This document shows positions 1 to 11,998 of a stretch of 64,000 bases of DNA, one piece after another. The stretch's first letter is position 1. Every line of letters starts with the position of its first letter. Position numbers and translations under genes: made by a program. Below the pieces are notes generated by a model. That model did not search any database, had not been told where the DNA came from, and saw nothing but the letters and a program-made list of their open reading frames with translations. The stretch comes from Ypsolopha sequella (Eukaryota > Arthropoda > Insecta > Lepidoptera > Ypsolophidae): positions 62,001-126,000 of the forward strand of contig CAKOHE010000107.1 of NCBI GenBank assembly GCA_934047225.1, read 5' to 3'.

Positions 1-1040
1 AGTAGTAACAGAACTAGAATTTAAATTTTTGTGTAGAATATTTACCCAAAACCGAATATTTAACAAAAAATTAATTTACATATACATGTAAAAGAGGAGC
101 CAAAAAAATCGAGGTCAAAAAGCTCACCACCTATTCGTTTATGTCGCAGGTAAATTGTCAAAGCCGTGAAATTATACCTTCACTAGGTTAGGTTAGACTA
201 TAAACACCTTACAAAAAAAATCACTGGTAAAAAGCGGCTGTACGAATGTGGACCGTGACTTACATTTCGCAGTACACAATTGGAAATACCTCTGACACCT
301 CCTCAGAGGTACATGTCACATGTCACAAATCTGAAGAATCAGCCCGTCCCACAATCCTTTCTTAGCTGGTTTGTGCGTGGTATAACAACCTACCTGCCGA
401 AATTCAAGTTATCAACATTGATATGACAAAAGTAGGAAGATACGGTGCATTCTTATATCGTCAACTGAATAATAGGAAGCAAGCGCTACCGAAATAAGAC
501 AAGTCTTCTATAACATTCGACAGAATAATCGGCGATGAAAAATGAGTGAACGACTGTTTGACTTTTATTAAAGACAGAGAGGTTCAGAAACGACTGCGAT
601 ACAAAAAGTATTGTCATCTCATATGTATAATATGTTAACGCATTAAATCAAATCAAAGTTGAAATTATTGTAGCTATTGCCCAACTTATCCTTCTTAAAA
701 TTTCGGAATATCCACTTGCTTAGGGAATACAACGACTCAGAAATTTGTGTTTTAAGCTCCAAAATGTCCCATTTTCACATAGATTTTACTTAAATAACAA
801 TGTTTTTTTCCTAAACCCGCGGTAGTTAATAAATATTGGAAAAATTTAGCTCTTTGGTATGTATATAGGATAGCAATAAAAACGACAACACCTAGGACTC
901 GAAATCGCGGGCGTGGATAACAACGCACCGAGGGGTGGCAGATGCGTGCGGGAGGGAAAACGAGTAATAGCTACGCCATACATATTATAGGCAGAGAATA
1001 TAAAGTACGTTATAGGTATGATCACTTGTGTCTTACCTAG
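1..1040. other. Stretch without a recognisable gene
   Basis: No coding signal or structured repeat was recognised here. The stretch is AT-rich and holds only short simple motifs. The open frame that begins in it and runs into the LTR is a shadow. Confidence 0.5.
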
Positions 1041-1045
1041 CTTGC

Positions 1046-1492
1046 TGTAGCCGCTGGCTACAGGATGCAGAGCTGATGGAATTTGAATGGGAGAGTAGAC
1101 AGGATAAGAAAAAGATTGTGGGTAAACTGACTGACCTTGCTTTGGAATGTTGTTCTCGATGGGCCGACAGGAGATGCGGTGACGTGCTGAGCCTTCTTGT
1201 TGGCTAGTTGAGCTGGCGTCTGTGCAGGGATGTATTGAATGTCCTGGTTTGAGTGATGTACACAGCACTTGTATTAACACTACACTTTAGGTACGCGATA
1301 TTGTTTGTGCTGACGCGAATGTCTATTGTTTAGAGCTGTCGGCTGCGCGGGCGCGCGCGCGTGCGCCTAGAGAGGCTTGTCGATCCGAACAGAGCGAGAC
1401 CAGCGCCCGCGCGCGCCTCGACCGGCGCGCGGCGGGGGGGGGGTCATCCCCGCATGCGGGTGCGAATCATGCGTCACGGTCTAGCGTGAACA
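1046..1492 (-). repeat. LTR, left copy (3' LTR of the minus-strand element)
   Basis: This copy begins TGTAGCCGC and ends GTGAACA and is nearly identical to 3589-4035. Its inner part is very GC-rich, with CG-alternating runs and a poly-G tract near 1433-1442. The integrase frame of the interior ends at a stop inside this LTR (1481-1483). Confidence 0.92.
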
Positions 1493-2040
1493 TCCTGGGG
1501 GGGCCGGGGCTGCGGCTCCATGGGCTGTGTCCAGATCCACAACTTGGATCACTCCATCCTTGCCAGGCATTGTGCGGAGAATTCTCCCCAACTTCCATTG
1601 GAGCGGAGGCAGGTCATCCTCTTTGATGAGGACCAGTTCACCCACTTGAGGAGGGGAGGAAGGGGAGAGCTGATTGGAGCGGGTTTGCAGGGTATGGAGG
1701 TAGGATCTGGACCAGAGAATCCAAAAGCGCTGAGAGAGCGCTTGAATGAGCTGAAAGCGTTTAAGAACAGATATGGGTCTGTCGTAAAAAGACTGCTCAG
1801 GTAGAGCGGTGAGCGGACGACCAATAATGAAATGTCCGGCCGTGAGAGGGTCAAAGTCCGTAGGATCGGATAAAATCGGGCAGAGGGGTCTTGAGTTGAG
1901 TATTATTTCGTGCAGAGCGCCGAACCAAGTTATGTGCTGATTCGCGAGCTGGTGAGTGATTGCATCATTGTTTGACCCGAGGAAGTTCTGAACTTCAATG
2001 AGTTGATCCCTAGCACCTACACAGCTTGTGCCGACTCTGA
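1481..2040 (-). pseudogene. BEL/Pao integrase C-terminal remnant
   Basis: The minus-strand frame is open for about 186 codons with no usable start. Read from 2040 down it contains VGTSCVGARDQLIEVQNFL, then HQLANQHITWF, then ILNSRPLCPILSDP, TAGHFIIGRPLTALP, FWILWSRSYLHTLQ and VGELVLIKEDDLPPLQWKLG. This is the order of the end of a BEL/Pao integrase followed by the domain I recall as DUF5641. The segment normally between ITW and LNSRP, with the catalytic glutamate, is missing as an in-frame deletion. The aspartate-bearing motif upstream is also altered. The frame runs on into the LTR before stopping. It cannot be functional. Confidence 0.8.
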
Positions 2041-2189
2041 GCGAATGAGAACTAGAGTACCGCGACGTGAGATAAAACCTAACAGGGCTCGTGCTGAGTG
2101 AAATTGACCATGTACGTCTGCTATTATTGGTGTGTTAGTGACGTTCACTACACGTTGTGCGGAGTTACAAGAATTCTCTGTTGGAGCTG

Positions 2190-2470
2190 GAGTCATTGAG
2201 TGAAAATGAACTGAGTGTGTATGTGATGAGTGTGTGTGTGATGACTGAGTGCTGGTTTCATTGAGTGAAAAATGAGCTGAATGTGTATCTGATGAGTGAA
2301 TGTGTGAGTGAAAATGAGCTGAGTGTGTCTATATGTGCTGATTGAATGTGTGAGTGAAAATGAGCTGAGTGTGTATGTGCTGATTGAATGTGTGAGTGAA
2401 AATGAGTTGAGTGTGTATGTGCTGATTGAATGTGTGATGAGTGTGACTATATGTGAAAATGAGTTATTAA
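2190..2470. repeat. Degenerate GAGTG/ATGAGCTGAGTGTG tandem repeat
   Basis: Imperfect units of about 40-45 bases built from 'gtgagtgaaaatgagctgag' and 'tgtatgtgctgattgaatgt' repeat through the interior of the LTR element. The frames across it are low-complexity. I take it for noncoding filler of the deleted retroelement. Confidence 0.75.
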
Positions 2471-3588
2471 AAACTTGAGCGCTACCAACTCCAACGTGCG
2501 GATAGCTTGTAACTTGCGCGGGCCGAAAAAAAAAAAAAAAACAAAGGCTATGTTCAAACGGAACACGGAAAATAAACACGAAAGAGAGAGAAAAAATATT
2601 TTTTTTTTAAAAAACAACCTGTATATGAGCTGTACCAACGTGGAACACCCTATATGTGTACCATTAACAATAAGATCAGAGATGAGAAGAGAAAAAAAAC
2701 AAATTGTTTACTATATTTGTGCTATATATATATACCCGGGTAAAAAAGGCAGACAATAACACAAATAAACGGTCCGGCAATATATTACTGCGACGTGAGA
2801 TTACCGCAACACAAAAATATCGAAAAGGGCTGATGAACCTGTTCACTTTTATGTTATTTGCCTTGAAATCACGCTTTAGTAATATACGTAATACGTATGT
2901 ATATGCACGAAATAAAGCGAATTTATACTCTCACAAAAAATATCTCGCAAGATACGAGAACTATCTTTGACAGTGGGTAGATTTGCACCTCTTCGCGCGA
3001 TAGAAAACAAAGTGAAGTGTAGGTACTCAAAACGTTGTAACACGATATGAAACTAAAATGTGAACTATGTATTTACGAGCAAAGTTGAATCACTTCGAGA
3101 ACATTTGAAAAGATTGGGTCGGGACTTACATGTAAAAAATGTTGAGCAAAATGCTGACTTTGAGTTTAATTAATTTTACGTATGGGGTTTATAAGGGCTG
3201 ATAATTAATCCCTGGAAGTGACGGGGGGGGTTTAATAAAGAAATATAGTGGACTGTAATAAACAATTGGGCCGAATGGATATAATTATATTATCTGAGCT
3301 GAACAATAATTACAACCGTGATGAAAATGAGTTATTCTGTAAAGGGGCGTGGGGGGGTCGGTTCTAACCGATAAATGGAATGTTCCAGGCGGCGGTTCTA
3401 ATTATCTACCCGCGATAGGTATTCGAAACCACAAAATATTTTTTGCCGGGAAAGGGGGCAAAATATGTAACCGGGTGAAAATGGACTGTAGTAACTCGAC
3501 GAGGGCTGGTTCAGTAGCGGTTTGAAGGGCCAAAATTGTGAAAATGGACTGTAAGGACCAGAATTCGATCCGGCCGAAGGACCAAAAA

Positions 3589-4035
3589 TGTAGCCGCTGG
3601 CTACAGGATGCAGAGCTGATGGAATTTGAATGGGAGAGTAGACAGGATAAGAAAAAGATTGTGGGTAAACTGACTGACCTTGCTTTGGAATGTTGTTCTC
3701 GATGGGCCGACAGGAGATGCGGTGACGTGCTGAGCCTTCTTGTTGGCTAGTTGAGCTGGCGTCTGTGCAGGGATGTATTGAATGTCCTGGTTTGAGTGAT
3801 GTACACAGCACTTGTATTAACACTACACTTTAGGTACGCGATATTGTTTGTGCTGACGCGAATGTCTATTGTTTAGAGCTGTCGGCTGCGCGGGCGCGCG
3901 CGCGTGCGCCTAGAGAGGCTTGTCGATCCGAACAGAGCGAGACCAGCGCCCGCGCGCGCCTCGACCGGCGCGCGGCGGGGGGGGGGTCATCCCCGCATGC
4001 GGGTGCGAATCATGCGTCACGGTCTAGCGTGAACA
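3589..4035 (-). repeat. LTR, right copy (5' LTR of the minus-strand element)
   Basis: Second copy of the 447-bp repeat at a constant offset of 2543 bases from the first. It ends at the CA immediately before the CTTGC target duplicate. Confidence 0.92.
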
Positions 4036-4103
4036 CTTGCTTCAGTATAGCAAATAAATTATAAAAATCCAAATCTCGGGCGCGCAAAAGTTACCGTTTA
4101 GCC

Positions 4104-4532
4104 TTAAGAGGATAGTTTCCACGAAACCATAATTTATTGTTCCTGGTTTGAAGAATCTAGCAATACTATATAAATAAGAAAAAAAAAATCTTCCGGGAAT
4201 ATAATACACACTCATATCGAAACAGAATCCTCAAAAGTCATTCCGATATTGAGAAATAAAATACCAAAAATGGCTCTAAAAAAGTTTTCATGTCGAGGTT
4301 TAAGTTTATTGGAGCAAAAACCCGTTAATATTATTTTTGGATTAAATTTTGTATCAGCTTTACTAAACTCTTGACAGAACAAATATTTCAAATCACTTTT
4401 GGTTTTTTTTAATAATAAAATTAGTGAAAAAAGTAGTCATTTTGACTTTTTTCCAAAATCCGTCCCTCTCGCACTGCGGGTCTTTTCGCATGGAGTAACA
4501 AGGTAGTATGCAAGCGGAAACTATCCTCTTAA
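4104..4532. mobile_element. TTAA-flanked MITE
   Basis: The palindromic ends TTAAGAGGATAGTTTCC (4104-4120) and its reverse complement (4516-4532) bound a 421-bp AT-rich core. TTAA at both edges is the target duplication expected of piggyBac-type transposition. The terminal bases (GAGG) are not the CCC/GGG that piggyBac elements usually carry, so the superfamily is inference. No coding capacity. Confidence 0.7.
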
Positions 4533-6566
4533 CACATATTCTAAACACGTCTGATACCATTTTTACATTCAAGTATTTATAAATCAGCGAGTAGGGTAGC
4601 AGTGTACATGAACCATTAATTTCACCCGTAATTCGCAGAAACGTCTAACGTTCTGTCAGTTTTGTAGGAAAGAACTGTTCATTGTACTAACTTGGAAGTT
4701 ACTACTAATTAGGTAAAACTTAAATCATTAGGTTCTAAACTTAGAGCTGGCTTAGACTATTTACAAACAAAATACATTTTAAGTCTTCTTCAACGACTCC
4801 TAATAAAATTTTCCAAAATGTTACAATAATAAAAAACTACAAAAAATATAACAGAGTTTTTTAATGGGATTATTTGGTCATGTGTTGCTCCTTTTTAGGT
4901 TTTTTCATAATATTGACTGTTACCAGGTGGGTTAAGATACAAAAGTTATCTTACATATTTATTTTTATTTATTTATTTATTTATAATTGTTTATAATCAG
5001 GCACTGTGGGCACATAGAATTAAAAGTTCAAAATTAAAATTAAAAATTATGGATTACAATATTAAATATTAAAATAAAATTAAGAACTAAACTAAATATA
5101 GCTTTAGCGAATAGCTTTCACAATGTCGTTCTCACTACTGCACACTCGACATACAAATGACCAGCAATATTATTTTTGCGTATTTGCAAGCACATACTGT
5201 AGCATTGCAAATTTTTTAGGTGCGGTTATCACAAAAAGTTACGCGTCGTAGTTTTGCTTGATGGTGAATTGCGGTTTACCCTCTTTTCTAGACATTAAGT
5301 TGCTTGCGTTGTCTGCTGCGTTTCCCAAGGTTTTTTCTCGTTCATTTGTCGGCCGGAGCTTTTGCTGTCAACTTGTGTTGAGTGTTTCTTCATTTTATGG
5401 CGGATGAAAATGGCGGATGTGCCAACAGGAGTTGTGTTTTTAATATATTAGGTGGGTTTTGTGTTTAAATTTGGGTTATTCATTTTGTGTGGAATAGTTC
5501 TATAGTATTGTTTTTGTATTTCAAGAAAATTATACATATTATTTTGGAAGTGATTGTTGGAATTTTTTCGTCGGGTTGGTGGGAGTTCTGACTATTGTCA
5601 GATCATGGTATGTATTGCTTTCTTTGTATTTTGAGTCACCGGAATTTTTGTTCTCATCGTTCCGTGTGGTAAAGGTTTTAATATTGTCTATTCTCTTCTA
5701 ATTCCAGGGTTTTTCGAGTTTACATGTTTTCCAAGTTTGAAGTTGTATTGCCTCGTTGGTGATGTATCCAGCTGGCAGAGAAATGACCGCCGCGTGGTGT
5801 ACGCAGTAAGCAGTTCCTTTGTCTGCGTGGACGAGGATCGTTGACCTTGAAGGGGGCAGCGGACGGCGTGCCATTTCCTGTGGTGATTTTTGGAGAAACT
5901 CAAGTATGTGTTGGAATTTTTATTTTTAACCACACACAATTAAGGTACGTAGGACGGTATGTTTTCAGGACACTTAGTTATGTGTTCTATTAGTAACCAA
6001 GTGTAAAATTCTTCTTCCTGTTTCACTGAATAACCCAAACTGTAAATTTATTCCGTAATATTTTTCCTGGTAGAATCTGAATGGTGAACCAGACGATTTA
6101 GTTTAAAGAGTATGATCGACAAATAGGTATTATGTTAGATTGGATCTACGGCTCCCCTGAGCTAGATTTTATTTTGGAAATTATTTTTCCTTGTTTGTTT
6201 ACAAGTTTTGATACTCTTAAAGTTTTATTTTTAATGTAATTTCACAAGATTCCATGTAAACTAGTTACCTGTGGTTAAGGCGGTAACAATTCCATCTAGT
6301 TATCATTTAAATGTTAACTTATGTCTTGGCAATACTAATTCCAATGTAATTTACTACCGGATGTTAAGGCGGTACCTGACACAATTACTTAAAGGTACTT
6401 AAGGGTTTAGTAATGTCTTGGCAGGATATATGCCAAATGAAGGTCTTGGCCAAAAGCTTGTAACTAAGTATAATTTTTCCGTAGCACCTTTGGCTTGTGG
6501 AATTGATGTTTTGTTTTGATAAAATTAAATACACTTCATTGTAAAGTACCTCGAAGTTTTCTTCAG
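4533..6566. other. Stretch without a confirmed gene
   Basis: AT-rich sequence with an ATTT-rich tract near 4961-4990 that looks like a retroelement tail. An ATG at 5398 opens 'atggcggatgaaaatggcgg' and is followed by a donor-like 'ttaggtgggt' near 5450. A polypyrimidine/'ccag' acceptor-like site lies near 5707. I could not connect these into a gene. Confidence 0.4.
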
Positions 6567-6567
6567 A

Positions 6568-6665
6568 ACCTTTTCCAACTGTAGGTTACAATTATGTCAC
6601 TGTTTAATTTTATCATGTCCAGTAGCACGACTGGTGGAAAGACCGGGTACCCGCCGGTCGTGCTA
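6568..6665. repeat. Dispersed repeat with conserved GC-rich hairpin, copy 1
   Basis: It is about 95 bp and is clearly related to 34857-34950. Its core GCACGACTGGTGG pairs with CCGCCGGTCGTGC around a loop of about 13 bases. The only imperfections are two T-G appositions, which would be G-U pairs in RNA. Nothing coding was seen. It may be the structured 3' end of a retroposon. Confidence 0.6.
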
Positions 6666-6828
6666 TCTGACAATACTATATTTCTTGAAATCGTTTCAAA
6701 TATTGATAAATTCAATTTACATCCTTCAAGATGGTAGTTCCTTAAACGCTTGGAGTTTTTGTTGTTTCCCCTTACATTTACTCTTAGCTCTTATTAAATG
6801 GGAATAGTGGTGATTTTTGAGTCCAAGA

Positions 6829-7010
6829 TACTGTGTTAGTGTGCGTTTTATAATTCCGACACGTCTGCATATACGAGGAGATAGGAAGGTGTGTTGTGTT
6901 ACGTACGAACATTGTCAATACTGTGTTAGTGTGCGTTTTATAATTCCGACACGTCTGCATATACGAGGAGATAGGAAGGTGTGTTGTGTTACGTACGAAC
7001 ATTGTCAATA
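6829..7010. repeat. 90-bp tandem duplication
   Basis: Two essentially identical 90-bp units starting at the CTGTGTTAGT anchors (6831 and 6921). Because 90 is divisible by 3, open frames run through on both strands. The mirrored peptides are a consequence of the duplication. Confidence 0.9.
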
Positions 7011-9758
7011 GAGCAATAGCTGACTTGGCCCGGGCAAATTTATCAGCAATCAACATTGCCTAATCAATTAAGATAAAATTGTGCATCTAGACTTACAGTG
7101 CGGTATCGTCGATATAGTGCTGGCACATTTATGTTTAGATAAAAAAAAAAATTTTTTTTTATAACATTTGGAAAAAGAATTGGCAAACGCGTATTTTGCG
7201 CGTTCCCTAAAATAACCGTTGTCATGGTTTCATTTGTAGAATTTTAAGAACAAAGCACAAAATATAGCCGTACTGTTTATTCCTAAGAATAAATATTTTG
7301 ACGCGGCTTTTTCTTTCTATCCGTAACAGCTTGAGTCCTCTTGTCAAATATTGGAACGAAGAGTGACATGCGTTGCCCTAGTATGCTCTTAAGGCGATTA
7401 CTGTCGCCAAATTAGCAGCTCGATATTTGTCAGTACGAATATCAACGGAAACGACATTGAAATAACGTTCATATCAGCGCACAATGCTTAGGGGCTGTTA
7501 CGACGCTCGCTGCGTCCTTGATAGGGCGAAATAGGAGAAAATTATACTTTTCACATGTACGTGATTGTTCCATTGAATAATCCTATGTTATGTTTACAGC
7601 TATCAAGTTTATCTATTTATCAAAGCATAAATGAATTCAATCGGTCAAGCCGCTTAGGAGCAGTAGCAAATTCAAGCCAAAAAACACCATTCAGTAACAA
7701 AAAAATCATGTAGAAGTTTTGGTGGTATGAAAAAGAAAAATGTTGCAAATGTTGTCTTAGAGTTGGTAATTCATAATACATTTTTCCATTATTTTTGGTT
7801 TGGCCATAAACGAGGAGTAGGCTTTATAAAATACCCATTTGGCAATAGTAAGACCCTTAATAGAGGCTTCGGTCTGGCGATACCAACGCACAACGTTGTG
7901 ATGAACGGTGTGCGTCGTCGAAAGAATTAATGTATGGGAATGTTTATTTTTAAGGATTATAACAGTTTTATTTCATTGCATTACTCGCGATAGATCAAAA
8001 GTTATGACATATTTTATACATAATCTCCATTGTAGGCAAAAAAAATTTTAAAACGTAAACATATGAAACAAAGATTTTCTAAAAAAAAAAAATTTTTTTT
8101 GTCGATAAAATAAGGTCTAGTTTCACCCCTTTTCGGATGTGCACTTGTACGAGGGACATATACTACCGCAGCGTTGCGTGGAGTCGCTGACTGCGGTGAA
8201 GTGCGGTGTGTGTCAGCGACGTCGTGACCTGCGAGCTTGCTTGCATAATAATGCACTGCAATACTTATACTTGATTATTTTACAAAATTATTTCTAAGGA
8301 AAAGAAATTTTAAGGCTGAATGTATTAAAGTGCAAAGTATTATTTGCAAAGAAGTTCAATTTTAAAACTGAAAATAAACAAATAATTATTTTTTCAATGC
8401 AAGTGCTCGTAAAGGCCCATTTTTTATGCATCAAAACCGAACAAAAAGTCGATTATTTTGCCCTAGGGCTATATATATATTTTTTTATTTATTTACGAGA
8501 AGTTGACTAACCTGCAACCTTTCCTGTGTACCATAAATGTTATACCTTTTTCTACTGTTTAGCAGCTCTGGGTACAGACCTTTTGAGCCAATTATTAACT
8601 TGCAAAATTTTAACTATGTAACTTTCAACTTTAATAATTAAATTGTTTTCTTTGATTATATTTGTTTTATTTCCTCACACTATGCATTGAAAAACGTAGT
8701 ATGATACACGGGCGTAAAAGCAATAAATTACTCGGTTACGTTTAAAACGTCCTCGTAATTTAATCTTTTTCGCCCTTGTTGTATTATTAAACTATTATTA
8801 AAGGAGACAAATTTTAAAGCTGAAAGTAATAATATTATAGTGCAAAGTATTAATTTTAAATCTAAGCCTTTTAAAGTAGGAACCATCATTATTAAAGTTT
8901 ATTTTATTGTTAAACATACCGTTTAAGAAAAATAACTTCATGAAAAGAGTCATTTTCGGACGACGCTGGGAAGAGGCGCCTTAAATATGAAATTTCGCGT
9001 TATTATTGGCTGATTCATCGCTTAAGTATACGTGATATAATAATAGACATCAAAGAACAAAAATACATTCTAACACGCTTTTATAAGCTTCACTTGTAAA
9101 CGAAACGTAGCAAAAAGCGCCCACGCTTTTTATGTGACAAGTTTTAACTACATTATTTTATACATTTTAGTAACAAAACCGTGTTTTCTATTTTATATAT
9201 TATATTTTTTGATTCTTGGCATTGTTTATTTATATATATATAAAATACTAAATAAAATAACTAAAAAAAATCAAGTGAAAAATATTTTGAGCCCTATCCT
9301 GAGTATTCCTGAGCCCGGCATCCATCAGTCACAATTAAGTACATAAAAAAAAAACTAATCAGTTTAAACCCTTGATGATGGTGTAAAACCGAAACTGGTC
9401 GGGTTAAATAAGTGAATAAACTGTGAAACGAGTGGAAGCGTGTCTATTCATCATGAAGTAAAAAAATATAATAGTACTTACCCAAATCTAACCTATTTAT
9501 GTATAATAAGTATGTACAAAAGTGTTATCAAAGAAGAACCCGCCAAGCTCTTGTTAGGTCCGCACTTAAAAAGCTGGTCCGCGGATGTCCCTTCATGTGT
9601 TATTGATTGTACAAATCGCTCAAGAGCGAAACGCGAGTTCACAGGTCAGGGTGAACTACTAGTATATTATATAAATCAACAATAAAAGATCAAGAAGTAT
9701 AAAATTATATTATTTATTTTTGGTACATATATATGAATTGAATTTTTTTACATCTCAC
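7011..9758. other. Stretch without a recognisable gene
   Basis: AT-rich, with A/T runs (7141-7160, 8080-8100) and a weakly repeated motif around 8285-8335 and 8805-8850 ('gcaaagtatt' context). The GC-richer patch at 8155-8235 has no clear coding frame. A short stretch at 9368-9460 resembles the 3' end of an older retroposon but could not be assigned. Confidence 0.4.
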
Positions 9759-9759
9759 T

Positions 9760-9801
9760 ATCCCATTCGACAATCTAAGATCCCATTCGACAATCTAAGA
9801 T
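9760..9801. repeat. 21-bp perfect tandem duplication
   Basis: The motif ATCCCATTCGACAATCTAAG occurs twice in immediate succession. Short direct duplication with no associated gene. Confidence 0.8.
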
Positions 9802-9834
9802 CAAACAAAGGTAAATTTTTCATAAGGAATTTAG

Positions 9835-11503
9835 AAATGTATTTAGAATATTGTATAGGTAAAGTACTTTTGTAGATACTATTATTTGTTTTCTGAACAA
9901 AAGAACGTAAAACGGAGCCCTGTCAAGCAAACTACATGTTAAAAGATTTTCCGGCGCTTTAAAATGAGCGGTATTTAATTGGTTAGTCTAGCCCAGTACA
10001 TAAAGTGTAAATGTATTTATGATATTGTTTTAGTAAAGTACTTTTGTAGATACTATTATTTATTTTCTGAACAAAAGAAAGTAAAACGGAGCCCTATATT
10101 AAGCAACATACCTAATAAAAGATTTTCCGGCGCTTCAAAATGAGCGGTATTTAATTGGATAGTCTAGCTCAGTAAAGTGTATCTTTTGGTAACTGAAATT
10201 TCAGACTTATAGCTTTACTCACAACGAAGATACAAGGGGGTTGAAAGTGCCGTGAGTTGCTTCGAGAAAAGGATGGTACGGCCGTTCCGCGTTTTTTTTT
10301 TTTGCGAGACTTGGCGGGAGCACTGCCGTGCTCCCAGATATGTATTTGGAATATTGTACATACTTTTGTAGATACTATTATTTGTTTTGTGAACAAAAGA
10401 ACGTAAAACGGAGCCCTGTCAAGCAAACTACATGTTAAAAGATTTTCGGCGCTTCAAAATGAACGGTATACAGGGTGGAAAAAATTTAAGGGCCCTGGAG
10501 GGGAACTACCTTAAATCCTTTAGTTAGGTCATTTTACTGAAAGGAAACATTCCTTTATTTTTTAAAAGAAACAAAACTGCATTCAAAGATATTCTGAAAT
10601 TCGCTTGTCTTACCCAGGAATCAAACCAATTAAAAATTAAAAAAATAAACCCGCGCTATTTTATCATACGAATCGGTAGGATTATTGTTCAGAATAAAAT
10701 TTGTATAATAAACATTTGGTCTTACACTCATCTGTTGTACGAGATACTCATGAAATGAAATATTTATTACAAGTTCTTTGATAACAATGCCTAGTACTGT
10801 TCACTTGTAACAAGTAAATGACACGTTATAATTTTCTTATCTCTCTTACATCCAAAGACATCGTATGAAGTAAAAGCTTGCTAATGTTATTTATCTTAAG
10901 TACCTTGTTGAAGACTTCAATAAGAAAATCGTTAAATGGTAATAAGAAATGTATGCAGAGCACAATTACTTCTTGCACTAGGCGTACTGACGAAAAGTTT
11001 AAAAAAGGAACGTATTTTTTTTTTCAAATTTGAAGTTCGAACCATAAATTTCGTTCGAAATTCAAATTTTGTTTTGTTTTGCTTTCATTCCGTGCTGTCA
11101 TTGTGTAATAATGGCGTATAATTATTACTTTACAAGTGAACAGTATTAGGTATTGTTAATAAAAAACTTGTAATAAATATTCAATTTCATGGGTATCTCG
11201 TACAACATATGAGTTTAAGGCTAAATGTTTATTCGGCAAATTTAATCCTGAACAATAATCTTACCGATTCGTATAATAAAATAGCGAGGGTTTATTTTTT
11301 TAATTTTTAGTTGGTTCAGTTCCCGGGTGAGACAAGCAAATTTTAGAAGATCTTTGAATGCAGTTTTGTTTCTTTTAAAAAATAAAGGAATGTTTCCTTT
11401 TAGTAAAATGAGCTAACTAAAGGATTTAAGGTAGTTCCCCTCCAGGGCCCTTTCATTTTTTCCACCCTGTATAATTGGTAAGTCTAGCCCAGTACATAAA
11501 GTG
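9835..11503. repeat. Three ~170-bp direct repeats, third interrupted by a MITE
   Basis: Units begin near 9835, 10008 and 10335 and share 'gatactattatttgttttct', 'cggagccctgtcaagcaaac' and 'gcggtatttaattgg'. The first two are spaced 173 bp. About 155 bp of other sequence separates the second from the third. The third is split at 10470/11470 by a foldback MITE and resumes with 'taattggtaagtctagccc'. Confidence 0.75.
10471..11469. mobile_element. Foldback MITE, copy 1 (mariner-type ends)
   Basis: The element starts CAGGGTGGAAAAAAT and ends with the reverse complement. Inverted arms of about 345 bp enclose a loop of about 300 bp, and TA flanks both ends. Copies at 12680-13636 and 40110-41148 share the whole structure. 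Short open frames inside are not conserved as genes. TA duplication and CAGGG ends suggest mobilisation by a Tc1/mariner transposase (inference). Confidence 0.85.
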
Positions 11504-11573
11504 CTCGTCTATGGCTTAGTGCAAAGCTCCAGTGCCTGTAGACTGCCTAGTTGTAGTGAGATATGGGCCTTAG

Positions 11574-11998
11574 CTTTACGGGCCATTGACTCGTAGGACT
11601 TATGTTCTGTATATACCCATCGACTATAATATGTTTGCAGTTGATCTAGACTGGTTCACTTTACGGGCCATTGACTCGTAGGACTTATGTTCTGTATATA
11701 CCCATCGACTATAATATGTTTGCTGTTGATCTAAACTGGTTCACTTTACGGGCCATTGACTCGTAGGACTTATGTTCTGTATATACCCATCGACTATAAT
11801 ATGTTTGCTGTTGATCTAAACTGGTTCACTTTACGGGCCATTGACTTGTAGGACTTATGTTCTGTATATACCCATCGACTATAATATGTTTGCTGTTGAT
11901 CTAAACTGGTTCACTTTACGGGCCATTGACTTGTAGGACTTATGTTCTGTATATACCCATCGACTATAATATGTTTGCTGTTGATCTAAACTGGTTCA
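11574..11998. repeat. 85-bp minisatellite, 5 units
   Basis: Five head-to-tail units beginning CTTTACGGGCCATTGACT at 11574, 11659, 11744, 11829 and 11914. Units differ by only a few bases. The last two share a C-to-T change, which suggests recent unit duplication. Confidence 0.93.

Larger units (their letters stand above)
1046..4035 (-). mobile_element. BEL/Pao LTR retrotransposon, internally deleted
   Basis: Two near-identical 447-bp direct repeats (1046-1492 and 3589-4035) each begin TG and end CA. They are flanked by the 5-bp duplication CTTGC (1041-1045 and 4036-4040). The 2.1-kb interior is far too short for a complete element. Its only recognisable coding remnant is the end of a BEL/Pao integrase on the minus strand, so the element points leftward and 3589-4035 is its 5' LTR. 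Gag, protease and reverse transcriptase are missing. Just inside the 5' LTR the minus strand reads TTTTTGGTCCTTCGGCCGG, a possible primer-binding region that I could not match to a tRNA. Termini, target duplication and LTR identity are seen directly. The clade rests on the integrase remnant. Confidence 0.9.

Noticed and set aside
846..1280. 144-codon minus-strand frame, and its near twin at 3398-3823
   Set aside because: Both lie across the LTR of the BEL/Pao element and differ only where the flanks differ. No coding signature.
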